A DNA stretch of 64,000 nucleotides from SABI01 sp028532915 (GCA_963677225.1 OY781923.1:1984001-2048000); one strand, 5' to 3'. Counted from the stretch's first letter, positions 45,565 to 55,697 are shown. Numbers and translations: made by a program. The notes: a model not told the origin generated them from the sequence alone.

Positions 45565-46524
45565 TTAGTTACGGATTCGAGGGTCTACGACGGCATAGAG
45601 GATATCACTTGTGAGATTCCCCAGCAGCACTAACGTGGCGGTTATCAAATTCAGAGCCATGATAATACCGTACTCTCTGTCCTGAATAGCCTTGATCCCG
45701 AGCTGTCCCATGCCGGGCCAGTTGAAAATACTTTCGGTGATATACGCTCCGCTGAAGAGAAACGGTATCGAAAGACCGAATATCGTCACGACCGGAATGA
45801 GGGCATTGCGGAATGCATGCTTGTAGAGGATCACCTTGTTCCTCAAACCCTTCGCCCGCGCTGTTCTGATGTAGTCTTCCTTGAGTACATCGAGCATGTT
45901 GGAGCGGGTGAACCTGGAGACGCTTGCGATATTCCCGAGAGAGAGAACGATCGCAGGAAGTATCAGATGGTGGAGAATGTCGGTGAAATAGGCGAATCCA
46001 GTATATCCGGCACGGATATTCTCCATCCCCCCGGACGGGAATATCCCCAGAACAAGGGCGAACAGATAGATCACCAGCAGTCCGAAGAAGAACGAGGGAA
46101 TGGCTACTCCCACCAGAGAGAGGAAGGTAAGCGAATAATCAAGTCTCGAGTTCTTCTTCACCGCGGCGATAACCCCCACAGGAATCCCTACCACGAACGA
46201 AAGGACGAAGGCGCTCAGAGTGAGAATGATCGTATTGGGAAGACGTTCCATGATCAGAGCGCTTATCTGATGGTTTCCGCTGTATGTATACCCGAAATTC
46301 CCTCTTACAACCTCTCCGATCCATTTGAAATACTGGACATGGAGAGGGTCGTTCAGACCGAGAGCATCCCTGCTTGCCTCCAGATCCTCCATACTGATGG
46401 ACGGATTCACGAAGTTCGCAAGCGGGTCACCGGGTGAGAGTTTCATTATTCCGAACGATAATATGGTAATTCCGATGATGACCGGAATCGACATCACCAA
46501 CCGTTTCGCAATGTACTTAAGCAT
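45565..46524 (-). CDS. oppB: Oligopeptide ABC transporter permease (OppB-type)
   Basis: A 319-residue permease with the OppB-type start (MLKYIAKRLVMSIPVIIGIT) and loop YIRTARAKGLRNKVILYKHAFRNALIPV near 212. Six membrane helices. First transport-membrane gene after the peptidase block; the gap to the M24 gene upstream is 16 bases. Confidence 0.93.
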   Translation of the reverse strand: MLKYIAKRLVMSIPVIIGITILSFGIMKLSPGDPLANFVNPSISMEDLEASRDALGLNDPLHVQYFKWIGEVVRGNFGYTYSGNHQISALIMERLPNTIILTLSAFVLSFVVGIPVGVIAAVKKNSRLDYSLTFLSLVGVAIPSFFFGLLVIYLFALVLGIFPSGGMENIRAGYTGFAYFTDILHHLILPAIVLSLGNIASVSRFTRSNMLDVLKEDYIRTARAKGLRNKVILYKHAFRNALIPVVTIFGLSIPFLFSGAYITESIFNWPGMGQLGIKAIQDREYGIIMALNLITATLVLLGNLTSDILYAVVDPRIRN

Positions 46525-46540
46525 CAGATATCTCCTTGAT

Positions 46541-47719
46541 TTAGTGTATCAGAAAGAGGCTCTTCTGCCTCTTCGACAAAAAGAGAGCCCCGTCTCTGGT
46601 CACGAGTGCATTGTCTTCACTTATGATGGCCGGTCCCTCTTCGTACAGGATCGTAGGTTCTATGGCGAAGACCATCCCCTCTTCGATCCTGCCGAGAGCA
46701 TCAGAACCGTATTTCTTGTTCGGTGGGGCGAGGATGACGCCTCCGTCATGGACGGCACGGCCGACCTGATGCCCTACTGCATGGAATATATTCTGATAAC
46801 CGGCATCGAGAATGTGCTGTCTGGCGGCATGATCGACCTCCTGTCCCGTTGATCCGGGAACAAGAACTTCCATGGCTTTATCCACGGCCTCACAGATCGT
46901 CTCGAAAGCCCGCTGCATCGAGTCTGAGGCTCTTGTCTCCCCTTCTTTCAGGACATAGCAGGTACGGGCGATATCGCTGTTGTATCCCATATACTCTACC
47001 GAGAAGTCGAAGATCAAATAATCTCCCTCACGGATTCGGGACTCTCCCGGCGGTCTGTGAGCGATATTGTGTCTCATCACGATCGGCGGAGTGAGACTTC
47101 CGGTGATACCGTTGACCACATTCCTTTTGATCATCCCCTCTACGAACAGGTTTCCGATCTCGATCTCGCTCATCCCCTTTTTCAGCTGAGCGAAGACCTC
47201 ATCGTAGATCTCAAGCGTGATATCGATCGCTTTCTGTATATAGGAGACCTCCTGGGGTGACTTGATGCTTCTCAGTCTCTGCAGGAACTTCTCGCTCGAA
47301 CAGATTCTGTTCTCATATCTTTGACCGAGCATCTTCAGAAGAGACCGGTAGGAGCCGACAGTAAGACCGTCTGCAAGATGGTTGGTCTCGGAAAAGTTCA
47401 GTGCTATCATTTCGGGGGTGAACCTGTCGAGAAGCATCCTGACTTTGCTGGTCATATCATGAGATCTGTAGGTGATCACTTCATCGAACAGGCCGCTTTC
47501 GACCACATCCTGGGCATCGATCGAACTTGTGACGGCGATGCATGTATCGGGTGTGATCATGATGAGTGCATCTCCTACGATGGACAGGCCGAACAGGAGG
47601 GGCATGCACGGATCGCTTCCTTCTTTCGTTCTGATGATATAGCAGTCTATGCCCGACTCTTTCAGGTAGACTTTCGTCTGCTCTATCTTCTCTTTATGTA
47701 ACTGATAAGATTCATTCAT
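46541..47719 (-). CDS. M24 metallopeptidase, second copy
   Basis: A 392-residue Xaa-Pro-type peptidase. Metal residues: FDFSVEYMGYNSDIAR (two aspartates, near 230-241), HAVGHQVGRAVHDGG (histidine, near 305), AIEPTI and SEDNALVT (two glutamates). It is close in layout and motifs to the other M24 protein two genes upstream, and the M20-M24 gene pair appears twice in this operon. It should act on imported peptides in the cytoplasm, as no signal peptide is present. Confidence 0.9.
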   Translation of the reverse strand: MNESYQLHKEKIEQTKVYLKESGIDCYIIRTKEGSDPCMPLLFGLSIVGDALIMITPDTCIAVTSSIDAQDVVESGLFDEVITYRSHDMTSKVRMLLDRFTPEMIALNFSETNHLADGLTVGSYRSLLKMLGQRYENRICSSEKFLQRLRSIKSPQEVSYIQKAIDITLEIYDEVFAQLKKGMSEIEIGNLFVEGMIKRNVVNGITGSLTPPIVMRHNIAHRPPGESRIREGDYLIFDFSVEYMGYNSDIARTCYVLKEGETRASDSMQRAFETICEAVDKAMEVLVPGSTGQEVDHAARQHILDAGYQNIFHAVGHQVGRAVHDGGVILAPPNKKYGSDALGRIEEGMVFAIEPTILYEEGPAIISEDNALVTRDGALFLSKRQKSLFLIH

Positions 47720-47720
47720 C

Positions 47721-48974
47721 TCATTCTCCTTGAAGTGTCTGCAGTACGTCTGTGAACATCGCTGTTCCCCTGACGATGGTATCTCTGTCTATCCTTTCAT
47801 CTGTCTGATGGACCAATGTGAGAATCTCTTTGAAACCGATGGTTGAGGATACGGGAGAAAACCCGTACACATCACAGCCATACTGTCCCAAAAACCTTCC
47901 GTCCGTCCTCCCCAGTGCGAATACCGGAAGTATCTCGAACGGTCCGAAATAAGAAGGAAGGAGGCTGCTCAGAGAATGATACACAGCAGTTTCGGTACTG
48001 CTGATGAATCCCGGCAGAAAATCTGTAATCTCCCACGTCACATCAAGATCCTTGATGATATCGTTCAGGATGCGTTTGGCATCTTCTATCGTCTTGCCCG
48101 GCAGAAGCTGCAGGGCGAACGAGAATTCGATATGATGCGGAAGCACGTTGATCTGCCGGCCGATATCGTAAGTGTTGAGGATGATCGCATCATGACAGTT
48201 ATAATGGGAAAAATGAGAAAGGAACATCTCCTCTGTTCCATCTGACATAATCCGGTCGAAAAGGTCACTCACCCCGTTCTCCTCTTTCGGGAAATCATAG
48301 GAACTCAACCGGTCGATGAGTTCCGTGAAGATATCGACAGCCTTGTGTTCACTTATGAATGATGAAGGTCCGCTGTCTCCGTCTATGGCGACTTTCACAT
48401 CACAACGCCCTTTCTCTCCGAGCGTGCACAGATAGTACCCCCGGTTCTTATTCTCAATATAAAAACCGCCCCCTTCGTTGATGACCATCGCACCTTTGAA
48501 CTGCTGTTCGTAGCGGTCGGCTATCTGTTTCATGCCGAATTCACTACCCTTCTCCTCATCAGCTGTTGCAACGAAATAGAGGGGACGATCCAGAGAGGAC
48601 TCATCGGTGTTGATAAATGCTCCCAGTTCCATCGCAGTGAGATGCTTGGTATCTACCGTTCCCCGGCCGTAGATAACAGAATCGATCTCGTCGGCAGCAA
48701 ATGGAGGATGAGACCATATCTGGCCTTCAGTACTGACGACGTCGAGATGAGAAATAAAGACAACAGGAGCCTTTCCGTTTTGCGGTCCCTTTTCGGCGAT
48801 GATGTTCGCTCTGTTTTCACCCGTCTCGATGACGGTATACTCAATACCGAATTCATCGAAGATCTTGCCTATATAGGAGCACATCAATTTCTCGTTTCCG
48901 GGCGGATTGGTCGTATTGATTCTGATCATATCCTTGAATATCGATACGATCCGCTGTTCTGATATTCTCATCAT
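47721..48974 (-). CDS. M20-family metallopeptidase, second copy
   Basis: A 417-residue zinc peptidase/deacylase. VVFISHLDVVS near 73 (first zinc histidine and aspartate), YGRGTVDTK (bridging aspartate), TADEEKGSEFG (glutamates) and a dimerisation domain in the middle. Members remove acyl or amino-acid groups from short peptides. Start overlaps the M24 gene upstream as ATGA, and one base separates it from the next M24 gene. Confidence 0.9.
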   Translation of the reverse strand: MMRISEQRIVSIFKDMIRINTTNPPGNEKLMCSYIGKIFDEFGIEYTVIETGENRANIIAEKGPQNGKAPVVFISHLDVVSTEGQIWSHPPFAADEIDSVIYGRGTVDTKHLTAMELGAFINTDESSLDRPLYFVATADEEKGSEFGMKQIADRYEQQFKGAMVINEGGGFYIENKNRGYYLCTLGEKGRCDVKVAIDGDSGPSSFISEHKAVDIFTELIDRLSSYDFPKEENGVSDLFDRIMSDGTEEMFLSHFSHYNCHDAIILNTYDIGRQINVLPHHIEFSFALQLLPGKTIEDAKRILNDIIKDLDVTWEITDFLPGFISSTETAVYHSLSSLLPSYFGPFEILPVFALGRTDGRFLGQYGCDVYGFSPVSSTIGFKEILTLVHQTDERIDRDTIVRGTAMFTDVLQTLQGE

Positions 48975-50155
48975 GACCGCGACCTTCTGATGTAGTAGAG
49001 TTCCATCTGCCGCTCACTGAGAACTTTTGCTCCCTGCGGTGTCATCACGATATCCTCCTCGACGATGAAAGAAGGCTTTCCGTCATCCTGAATGACTGTC
49101 GGTTCGATCGCATAGACTTCTCTATCTCTGACTTTCTGCCGTACGGCAGGACGGTCGGGATGGTCATAGCTGAGTGCGGTTCCCCCGTCATGCACCTGAC
49201 GGCCGAGCTGATGGCCGCTCGCGTGACGGATAGTAGGATAACCTGATTGCTCTATCACATCTCTGCCGAGCTTGTCGACCTCCCATCCTTTCATCCCCGG
49301 CCTGATGCCGTCAATGATGGTTGAGACCGCTTTCAGTGTCGTCTCGAATGCTCTCAAAGACTGTTCATCGGCAACTTCTTCTCCTTCGGGAAGAACATAG
49401 AAGGAACGGGCGATGTCACTGCAGTAGCCGTTGTATCGTACGGAAAAATCCACAACGAGGATATCGTTATCCTGAAGGATGTTCGCCGGATTCGGTTTTC
49501 TATGGGCCAGACCGCATCTCACGATACATATCAGAGGATAGCTGTACGGCTCATCGAATGCGTTGACAACACCCTGTTCTCTCATTCCCTTCACGAACAG
49601 CTCGCCGATGTCGGTCTCGCTCATGCCGACTGTGATCTCGTCTCTAACTTTCTTGTAGATGGTACAGGTCTTGCGAACCGCGATCGATATCTGTTCGATC
49701 TCATAGTCACTTTTAATTGCCCTCAGATCCTGAATGAACGTTTCACTCGAGACTTCAATCTCTTTGAGAGTTTCCTTTCCGATGATGTTCTGCAGTTTCA
49801 TATACTGACCGACAGTCAGTCCGTCGATGAGGTAATCGTGCTCACTTATGTTCAATGCGAGGCGCTTTACATTCAATGAATCAAAGAGTTCCTTGAAGGA
49901 GGCATCGAAATCATCGTTTGATTCGATCACTTCGAAGATTCCCATCTCAGTGTACATATTCGCATCGGTACGTCCGGTGAGAACATAATGCTTTCCATCC
50001 GAACGAAAGAAAAAAGCGGTCTGCGCGACAACGTGGGCGGGAATCAGCAGAGGGAGGACCGTATCGGAATCCTCCCGGGAGAGAATCAGGTAGGTGTCGA
50101 TATTCTGCTCGTTCAACTTCTGTGTAAGCTGTACTATCTTCTCATTGTTGATCAT
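48971..50155 (-). CDS. M24 metallopeptidase, first copy
   Basis: A 394-residue Xaa-Pro-type peptidase with VDFSVRYNGYCSDIAR, HASGHQLGRQVHDGG, AIEPTV and VEEDIVMT as metal-binding segments, all matching those of the second copy in order. It overlaps the M20 gene upstream by 14 nt and the M20 gene downstream by 4 nt, so all four peptidases are translated in series. Confidence 0.9.
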   Translation of the reverse strand: MINNEKIVQLTQKLNEQNIDTYLILSREDSDTVLPLLIPAHVVAQTAFFFRSDGKHYVLTGRTDANMYTEMGIFEVIESNDDFDASFKELFDSLNVKRLALNISEHDYLIDGLTVGQYMKLQNIIGKETLKEIEVSSETFIQDLRAIKSDYEIEQISIAVRKTCTIYKKVRDEITVGMSETDIGELFVKGMREQGVVNAFDEPYSYPLICIVRCGLAHRKPNPANILQDNDILVVDFSVRYNGYCSDIARSFYVLPEGEEVADEQSLRAFETTLKAVSTIIDGIRPGMKGWEVDKLGRDVIEQSGYPTIRHASGHQLGRQVHDGGTALSYDHPDRPAVRQKVRDREVYAIEPTVIQDDGKPSFIVEEDIVMTPQGAKVLSERQMELYYIRRSRS

Positions 50156-51425
50156 GTGTTTCTCCTTTTAGGTAGCCCGACACCAGTTCCCCGATCACAT
50201 CATGACAGAACGCGATCGAGTCGAGCGAGATTCTTTCATCGATACCGTGAATGAGCGGAAGGATATGCGTGAAAGGCTCTGTCTTCACAAGCGGGGCGAA
50301 TCCGAAGATATCGCAACCGAGCGGTTTGAGGAACTTCCCGTCATTCGACCCCGGCGTGACGAATGGAAGCAGCGAGACGATCGAAGGATCTGCCTTCTGC
50401 AGTGATTGAAGCATCTTCTCTTTGAAGTTCTCGTCGGGAAACGATTCGTATCCTTTCGAGAACTTCAGAAGGGAGATCTCTACAGGAAGGTCTTCGAGTG
50501 CCTGTTCGACTTTTCTCAAAAAAGAATCCTTCTCGACATCAGGAAGGAGTCTGCAGTCAAAGTCTGCAGATGCTCTGACCCCCGTTTCGAGTTCGGGGTT
50601 CCTTGCTCCTCCGTGAATCAGTGTCGCTGTCATGATCGATCTGCTCATCGTCTCGATCAGTCTCCTCGTGGCTTCGTCTGTACATGAACCGAAGATCGCC
50701 GAAAGAGATGTGGCCGTCGCTGAATGGACCGAATCGACATTCAGGTTCTGGATTCTTCTGACAGCTTCTATCAGATGACGATCGTGGCTCAGATCGGGAA
50801 AATACGGATTGAAAGTCCCGCTCTGTCTCACTTTCACCCGCAGGCGGCAGACCGATTTCTGTCCTGTCTCATACAGATAGTGGCACTGTCCGCTCTGATC
50901 ATAGATAGCGAAGCCGCCACCCTCGTTGAGAACGATCCTGTTCGAGAGCCGTTCTCTCATTCCCTCTTCTTCAAGAAGCTTCTCAAGTCCGGAAGAACTG
51001 CCTCTTTCTTCATCCGAGGTGAAGATAAAGGTAATGCCTCTGGAAAATGTAGATACCTGCTGTGAGAGTTCTTCCATCAGAGCCATCGCGCATGCGATGA
51101 AATATTTCATATCGAGTGCACCGCGTCCATACATGACGCCGTCAACGATCTTTCCTTCCAGGGGATCATATTTCCAGTCGGACCGTTCGGCGATCACGGT
51201 ATCCAGATGCCCCAGGAGGATGAGATCGTCTTTCGTCTGCGGTCCGAGATGTATGACGATGTTGCCTCTGTTGCCGTCATAGGTGAACAGCTGTGAGTCG
51301 AGCTTCAGGCAGTCGGCGTGTTCTTTGATGTACAATGCCGCCGCCAGTTCATTTCCCGGCGGATTCTGCGTATCGATTCTGATGAGGTCCTGAAGGAACT
51401 CAATACTTGTCTTTCGTGGGTTCAT
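50142..51425 (-). CDS. M20-family metallopeptidase, first copy
   Basis: A 427-residue M20 protein: DLIRIDTQNPPGNE near 12, LLGHLDTV near 70 (zinc histidine and aspartate), YGRGALDMK, TSDEERGSSSG (glutamates). Same architecture as the second copy but clearly diverged, so the duplication is old. It is the first peptidase gene after oppA, from which it is separated by a 13-pair hairpin. Confidence 0.9.
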   Translation of the reverse strand: MNPRKTSIEFLQDLIRIDTQNPPGNELAAALYIKEHADCLKLDSQLFTYDGNRGNIVIHLGPQTKDDLILLGHLDTVIAERSDWKYDPLEGKIVDGVMYGRGALDMKYFIACAMALMEELSQQVSTFSRGITFIFTSDEERGSSSGLEKLLEEEGMRERLSNRIVLNEGGGFAIYDQSGQCHYLYETGQKSVCRLRVKVRQSGTFNPYFPDLSHDRHLIEAVRRIQNLNVDSVHSATATSLSAIFGSCTDEATRRLIETMSRSIMTATLIHGGARNPELETGVRASADFDCRLLPDVEKDSFLRKVEQALEDLPVEISLLKFSKGYESFPDENFKEKMLQSLQKADPSIVSLLPFVTPGSNDGKFLKPLGCDIFGFAPLVKTEPFTHILPLIHGIDERISLDSIAFCHDVIGELVSGYLKGETHDQQ

Positions 51426-51440
51426 ACCCTCTCCTGAAAT

Positions 51441-51468
51441 ACATACGGCAGAAGATTCTGCCGTATGT
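51441..51468 (-). other. Perfect 13-pair hairpin after oppA
   Basis: ACATACGGCAGAA and TTCTGCCGTATGT are perfectly complementary with only two bases between them. It lies 33 bases past the oppA stop and 15 bases before the M20 start, without a T run on the minus strand, so it is more likely an mRNA-processing or partial-termination element within the operon than a full stop. Confidence 0.7.
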
Positions 51469-51501
51469 AATAGTTAGTATGTATCAGGTCGGATATTCCG
51501 A

Positions 51502-53208
51502 CTATTTCAGATACCACAGATGAGAGTTCATCGTATAACCGCGGGTATCGGGAGTCAATCCGCCGATATTGTTACCGGCTACGATCGTCTCTGTCTTTCC
51601 TGCATAGGTGAACCAGGGAAGGTCTTCGGTCAGCTGTTCCGAGATCTTGTTCAGAATAGCTGCACGGGCTTCCTGATCGGTCGTAACAGCCTGTTCGGCG
51701 AACCATTTCTGCACATCTTCGTTCTCATAATGATAGAAGTTCCAGAACGGATCATCGACGAAGTACTGTGCATATTCGTCAGGGTCTGATTCCTGGGCGA
51801 ATCCGAGCAGGTATGCATCGAAGTTGGCATCACTTGCTGCCGTCTCTTTGTCGTAGGCTGAAGAGTTGGCAAGGTTACCGTTCGCGTCACTCTTTCTGAG
51901 CAGCACGTCGATGAGTGCACCGAAGTCCACAAGTTTCAGATTCACATCGACACCGGCTTTCTTCCACTGTTCCTTGAAGATTGCTGCCTGGGCTGAGCTG
52001 GATTCCGCATAGAACATCTCGATCGAAAGAGGTTCGCCGCCTTTTTCGTAGATACCCGTCGAGCTGTTCATCGTATAGCCGACAGATTCGATCATGCTCT
52101 TCGCTTTCTCAACATCGTAGGTATAGGGATTGTCGTTGGCACTGTCTGCAGGAGTTCCTTTGGGGAACACGGAGTCGTGAGCGTAACCGGTAACACCGTA
52201 GGCACCGTCAACGAGTGCATCTTTGTTCGTCGCATATGCGAGAGCCTGACGGATCGTCTTGTTGAACACAGGGCGGTCACCCTTCGTGTCTTCAGCTCTT
52301 CCCGGTCCTGTAAGGAAACCGACATAGTCGACACTGGCCATAGGATAGGTGTAGAGAGTGAAGTTGGGATCATCTTTGAAAGTATTGTATCCTTCCTCTT
52401 CTACTTCCAGCATATCGATCTCGCCTGTCTGAAGCTGAGTGGTCAAAGCGACCAGTTCACCGAATTTGACGATGATTGAATCGACTTTGGGTTCACCTTT
52501 GAAGTAGGAAGCATTCTTCTCGAGTGAGATAGAAGTACCTACTTTCCATTCGGTCACTTTGAAAGGACCGGTTCCGACAGGTGCAGAATTATATGGCTCT
52601 TTTTCCAGCTCGCCGATGTTGAAGTCTTTGATGTAATGTTCGGGAAGGATCTGGATGTACAGACCGGGCAGGAATGTTGCACTCGGGTGTTTGATTTTGA
52701 TGGTGACAGTCATTTTGTCATCACTGAGTGTGATACCGCTGATATCACCTTCGGGATTTTCTTTGAACTCGTCTACACCGACGATCTGGTCGACACGGTC
52801 GACGCCGCCTGCGTAATCGGGATGTGCAAGCATCTTCAATGTGGCGACCACGTCATCACCGTCGAATTTCTCCCCATCATGCCAGGTGACGTTCTTTGCC
52901 AGATTGAAGGTATAAGTGACCTGATCATCTGCTATCGAGAACGATGAGGCCAATGAACCTACTATCATGCCATCTTCGTCCGGTTCAACGAAATTGTCGA
53001 ACACCATATTGGTGACGATCGAATCCTGTCTGCTCGGGAAGTAGAGAGGGTTCAATGTTCTGGGAGCACTGTTGCTGCCGATAATGATAGGACCGCTGCT
53101 CTGTGCGGTATCCGTGGTGCTTTCCGCATTACCTCCGGCGAAAACCATCGCAGGCAGTGCGAGAAGGAGCATCGCTGTTATCAGCAGGAATCCGTTCAAT
53201 CTCTTCAT
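51502..53208 (-). CDS. oppA: Oligopeptide-binding protein (OppA/DppA-type)
   Basis: A 568-residue family-5 extracellular binding protein. Signal peptide MKRLNGFLLITAMLLLALPA followed by MVFAGG. LAKNVTWHDGEKFDGDDVVATL (near 125) and APVGTGPFKVTEWKVG (near 193) are hallmarks. It captures peptides for OppBCDF. GGAGG is eight bases before the chosen ATG; a frame 16 residues longer is possible but lacks it. It is the second gene of the long operon, 84 bases after the MalY-type gene. Confidence 0.93.
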   Translation of the reverse strand: MKRLNGFLLITAMLLLALPAMVFAGGNAESTTDTAQSSGPIIIGSNSAPRTLNPLYFPSRQDSIVTNMVFDNFVEPDEDGMIVGSLASSFSIADDQVTYTFNLAKNVTWHDGEKFDGDDVVATLKMLAHPDYAGGVDRVDQIVGVDEFKENPEGDISGITLSDDKMTVTIKIKHPSATFLPGLYIQILPEHYIKDFNIGELEKEPYNSAPVGTGPFKVTEWKVGTSISLEKNASYFKGEPKVDSIIVKFGELVALTTQLQTGEIDMLEVEEEGYNTFKDDPNFTLYTYPMASVDYVGFLTGPGRAEDTKGDRPVFNKTIRQALAYATNKDALVDGAYGVTGYAHDSVFPKGTPADSANDNPYTYDVEKAKSMIESVGYTMNSSTGIYEKGGEPLSIEMFYAESSSAQAAIFKEQWKKAGVDVNLKLVDFGALIDVLLRKSDANGNLANSSAYDKETAASDANFDAYLLGFAQESDPDEYAQYFVDDPFWNFYHYENEDVQKWFAEQAVTTDQEARAAILNKISEQLTEDLPWFTYAGKTETIVAGNNIGGLTPDTRGYTMNSHLWYLK

Positions 53209-53292
53209 TTGCTTTTCCTCCATTAGAAAATTTCTTTCTATCCATAATAGGTTCATCCGTCAAGACAGACCTGATTAAGATCCATATTACTG

Positions 53293-54492
53293 TTAAAGAG
53301 TCTCGAGCCACCTTTCCAGACGGTCGAGAGCTTCGCGCAGAATGGCCGCACTTGTTGCGAAACAGATTCTGACATACCCTTCCGCACCGGGACCGAAGAA
53401 CCGGGAGACTCCCGGAACCACGGCGAGTTTCCCTTCATCTTTGAGCCTCTGTGTGAACTCGGTTGAGCTCAGACCGGTCTTCGTGATATCGACGAAGAAC
53501 ATATAGGTCGCCTGAGGCCGCAGGCAGCTCAGATTCTTCATTCTGTTGATCCGCTCATATCCGTAATCTCTGTTGGCTGTCAGATGTGTAAGGAAGGCTT
53601 CGACCCAGTACCGGCTTTTATCAAGGGCGGCCTGTGCTCCGATCTGCGACAGAGAACTGATGCCGCCGGCTGTCGTAAGAACCTGGGATTTCTCCACTAT
53701 CGTCTCGAAGATCTTCTCATCATGTGCATAGACCGCTCCGGCACGAAGGCCGGCGACCCCGAAGCTCTTGGAGAAACCGAAGACACTGAGCGTCTTTCTG
53801 TTGCGCTCTTTTCCCAGAGAGAGGATGGAAGTGAACTTCGACTCCTTGTACACGATATCGGACCAGATCTCATCGTTCATGATGTAGAGATCATATTTGT
53901 TCGCGAGAGACAGGATATGTTCGAGATCCTCTGGAGTATAGACTATCCCGAGAGGGTTGTGCGGATTACACAGACAGATCATCTTCGTTTTTGCCGTGAT
54001 ATATTCTTCGAGGTGGTACAGATCGATTCTGTTGTTTACCACACGTGCCGGGAACAATGAGATCGAGGCTCCGGCGGCCAGAGAAGATTCTCTGAACAGA
54101 TAATCGACCGGATCGAATACGATAACCTCATCGCCTTTATCGAGTACGCTTTCGGCTATGATATACATGCCTCTCGCTGCGCTGTCGATGGGAAGAACCA
54201 GTGAAGGATCCACATTCTCGTTCTTGTATGTGTTGAGGTAATCGGCGACCGATTCTTTGAAAGACTGAAGTCCGCTGTGAGGGGTATATGACAGATATCC
54301 GTCCTGAAGGTAATCGATGATTGACTGCGTGATCTCCTTTGCGACAGGGAAATCGGGATCGGCGGCGGTGAGAGGGATTACACCCTCATCTACCTCAGCC
54401 CATCTGCCATTATAGGCTTTCTGTCTCAGCGCATTAAGATTCACATTGGAATCATCGAAAAGATTATCAGTACTATTGTTATTCATATACAA
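53293..54492 (-). CDS. MalY/PatB-type PLP aminotransferase or C-S lyase
   Basis: A 399-residue fold-type I PLP enzyme. LCNPHNPLGIVYT near 167, MNDEIWSDIVY near 203 and GFSKSFGVAGLRAG near 237 (PLP lysine) match the MalY/PatB group, whose members cleave cystathionine-like C-S bonds and also transaminate. It is the first gene of the operon and, with RidA and the second PLP enzyme, forms its amino-acid-processing part. Two in-frame ATG codons six bases apart are both possible starts. Confidence 0.87.
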   Translation of the reverse strand: MYMNNNSTDNLFDDSNVNLNALRQKAYNGRWAEVDEGVIPLTAADPDFPVAKEITQSIIDYLQDGYLSYTPHSGLQSFKESVADYLNTYKNENVDPSLVLPIDSAARGMYIIAESVLDKGDEVIVFDPVDYLFRESSLAAGASISLFPARVVNNRIDLYHLEEYITAKTKMICLCNPHNPLGIVYTPEDLEHILSLANKYDLYIMNDEIWSDIVYKESKFTSILSLGKERNRKTLSVFGFSKSFGVAGLRAGAVYAHDEKIFETIVEKSQVLTTAGGISSLSQIGAQAALDKSRYWVEAFLTHLTANRDYGYERINRMKNLSCLRPQATYMFFVDITKTGLSSTEFTQRLKDEGKLAVVPGVSRFFGPGAEGYVRICFATSAAILREALDRLERWLETL

Positions 54493-54721
54493 CCTTTTTT
54501 ATTCAATAATTTGCATAAATATACACCAAGGATAAAAGAGTGTCAATTATTTCTTAATTTTCGCATAATATAATAATTTTTTCTCATTTTTACCTAAATG
54601 CATTCTCAAAATCTCCCTTTTCATCAGTTTTCTTCGCGAATTAAAGAAAATGCCTCAAAAAAAACGGGTTGCCATACGTTTCGACACCAAGTAAGATTGC
54701 GGCATAATGAGGAGTTTTATT

Positions 54722-55690
54722 ATGAATATCGGAATAATCGGAGCCGGAGGCATCGCAAAGAAGATGGCCCGGACTGTAAACGAGATGGATGATGCTGTTC
54801 TGTATTCGATCGCATCACGCTCAATTGAAAAAGCAGAAAGTTTCTCCGGGGAATTCGATGTCGAGAAAGCATACGGATCCTACGAGCAGCTTGTATCGGA
54901 TGACAAGGTCGATCTGATATATGTCGCAACCCCCCACTCTCACCATTTCGAGCACATGAAACTGGCTCTGGAACATGATAAACCGGTTCTCTGTGAAAAG
55001 GCATTCACAGTGAATGCGAAACAGGCAAAGGAGATTCTTCAGATCTCCAAAGAACGCAATGTTCTCGTCGCAGAGGCGATCTGGACCCGGTATCTTCCTT
55101 CACGGAAGATGATTGATGATCTTATCGATTCGAAGATCATAGGAGAGGTTAAAAGTGTCACCGCCAATCTCGGGTACGTGATAGATCATGTTCCCCGTCT
55201 CGCCCAGCCATCCCTTGCCGGCGGGGCTCTGCTGGATGTCGGAGTCTATACGATCAATTTTGCGATGATGGTTCTGGGTAATGCATATGAGAACATCTTC
55301 AGCGCGGCGACTTTCACCGAAACGGGCGTCGATGCACAAAACAGCATCACGCTGACTTATCCGAAAATGGTCACAGCTATCCTTCACTCTTCCCAGCTGG
55401 CATTAACCGATCGCCGCGGAATGATCTTCGGTACAAAAGGATTCATCGAGGTCGAGAACATCAACAATCCCGAAAGAATCAGAGTCTTCGACAAAAACTA
55501 CGAACTATTACAGGATCTTCAGGTCCCGCCGCAGATCACAGGATTCGAATATCAGGTGAGAGCCTGTATGGAAGCGATCAGAAAGGGATCTGTCGAATGC
55601 GAACAGATGCCCCACAGTGAGATCCTCAAGGTCATGGAGACGATGGACATGATCAGGGCTCAGTGGAACATGACCTATCCGTTCGAATAG
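54722..55690 (+). CDS. Gfo/Idh/MocA-family oxidoreductase
   Basis: A 322-residue NAD(P)-dependent sugar dehydrogenase-like protein: MNIGIIGAGGIAKKMA is the Rossmann GxGxxA nucleotide-binding start, EKAFTVNAKQA near 98 is the EKP-type catalytic segment (K kept), and GGALLDVGVYTINFA near 163 fits the substrate domain. GAGGAG seven bases upstream fixes the start. The substrate cannot be told. A strong hairpin follows the stop. Confidence 0.9.
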   Translation: MNIGIIGAGGIAKKMARTVNEMDDAVLYSIASRSIEKAESFSGEFDVEKAYGSYEQLVSDDKVDLIYVATPHSHHFEHMKLALEHDKPVLCEKAFTVNAKQAKEILQISKERNVLVAEAIWTRYLPSRKMIDDLIDSKIIGEVKSVTANLGYVIDHVPRLAQPSLAGGALLDVGVYTINFAMMVLGNAYENIFSAATFTETGVDAQNSITLTYPKMVTAILHSSQLALTDRRGMIFGTKGFIEVENINNPERIRVFDKNYELLQDLQVPPQITGFEYQVRACMEAIRKGSVECEQMPHSEILKVMETMDMIRAQWNMTYPFE

Positions 55691-55697
55691 ACTTTTC

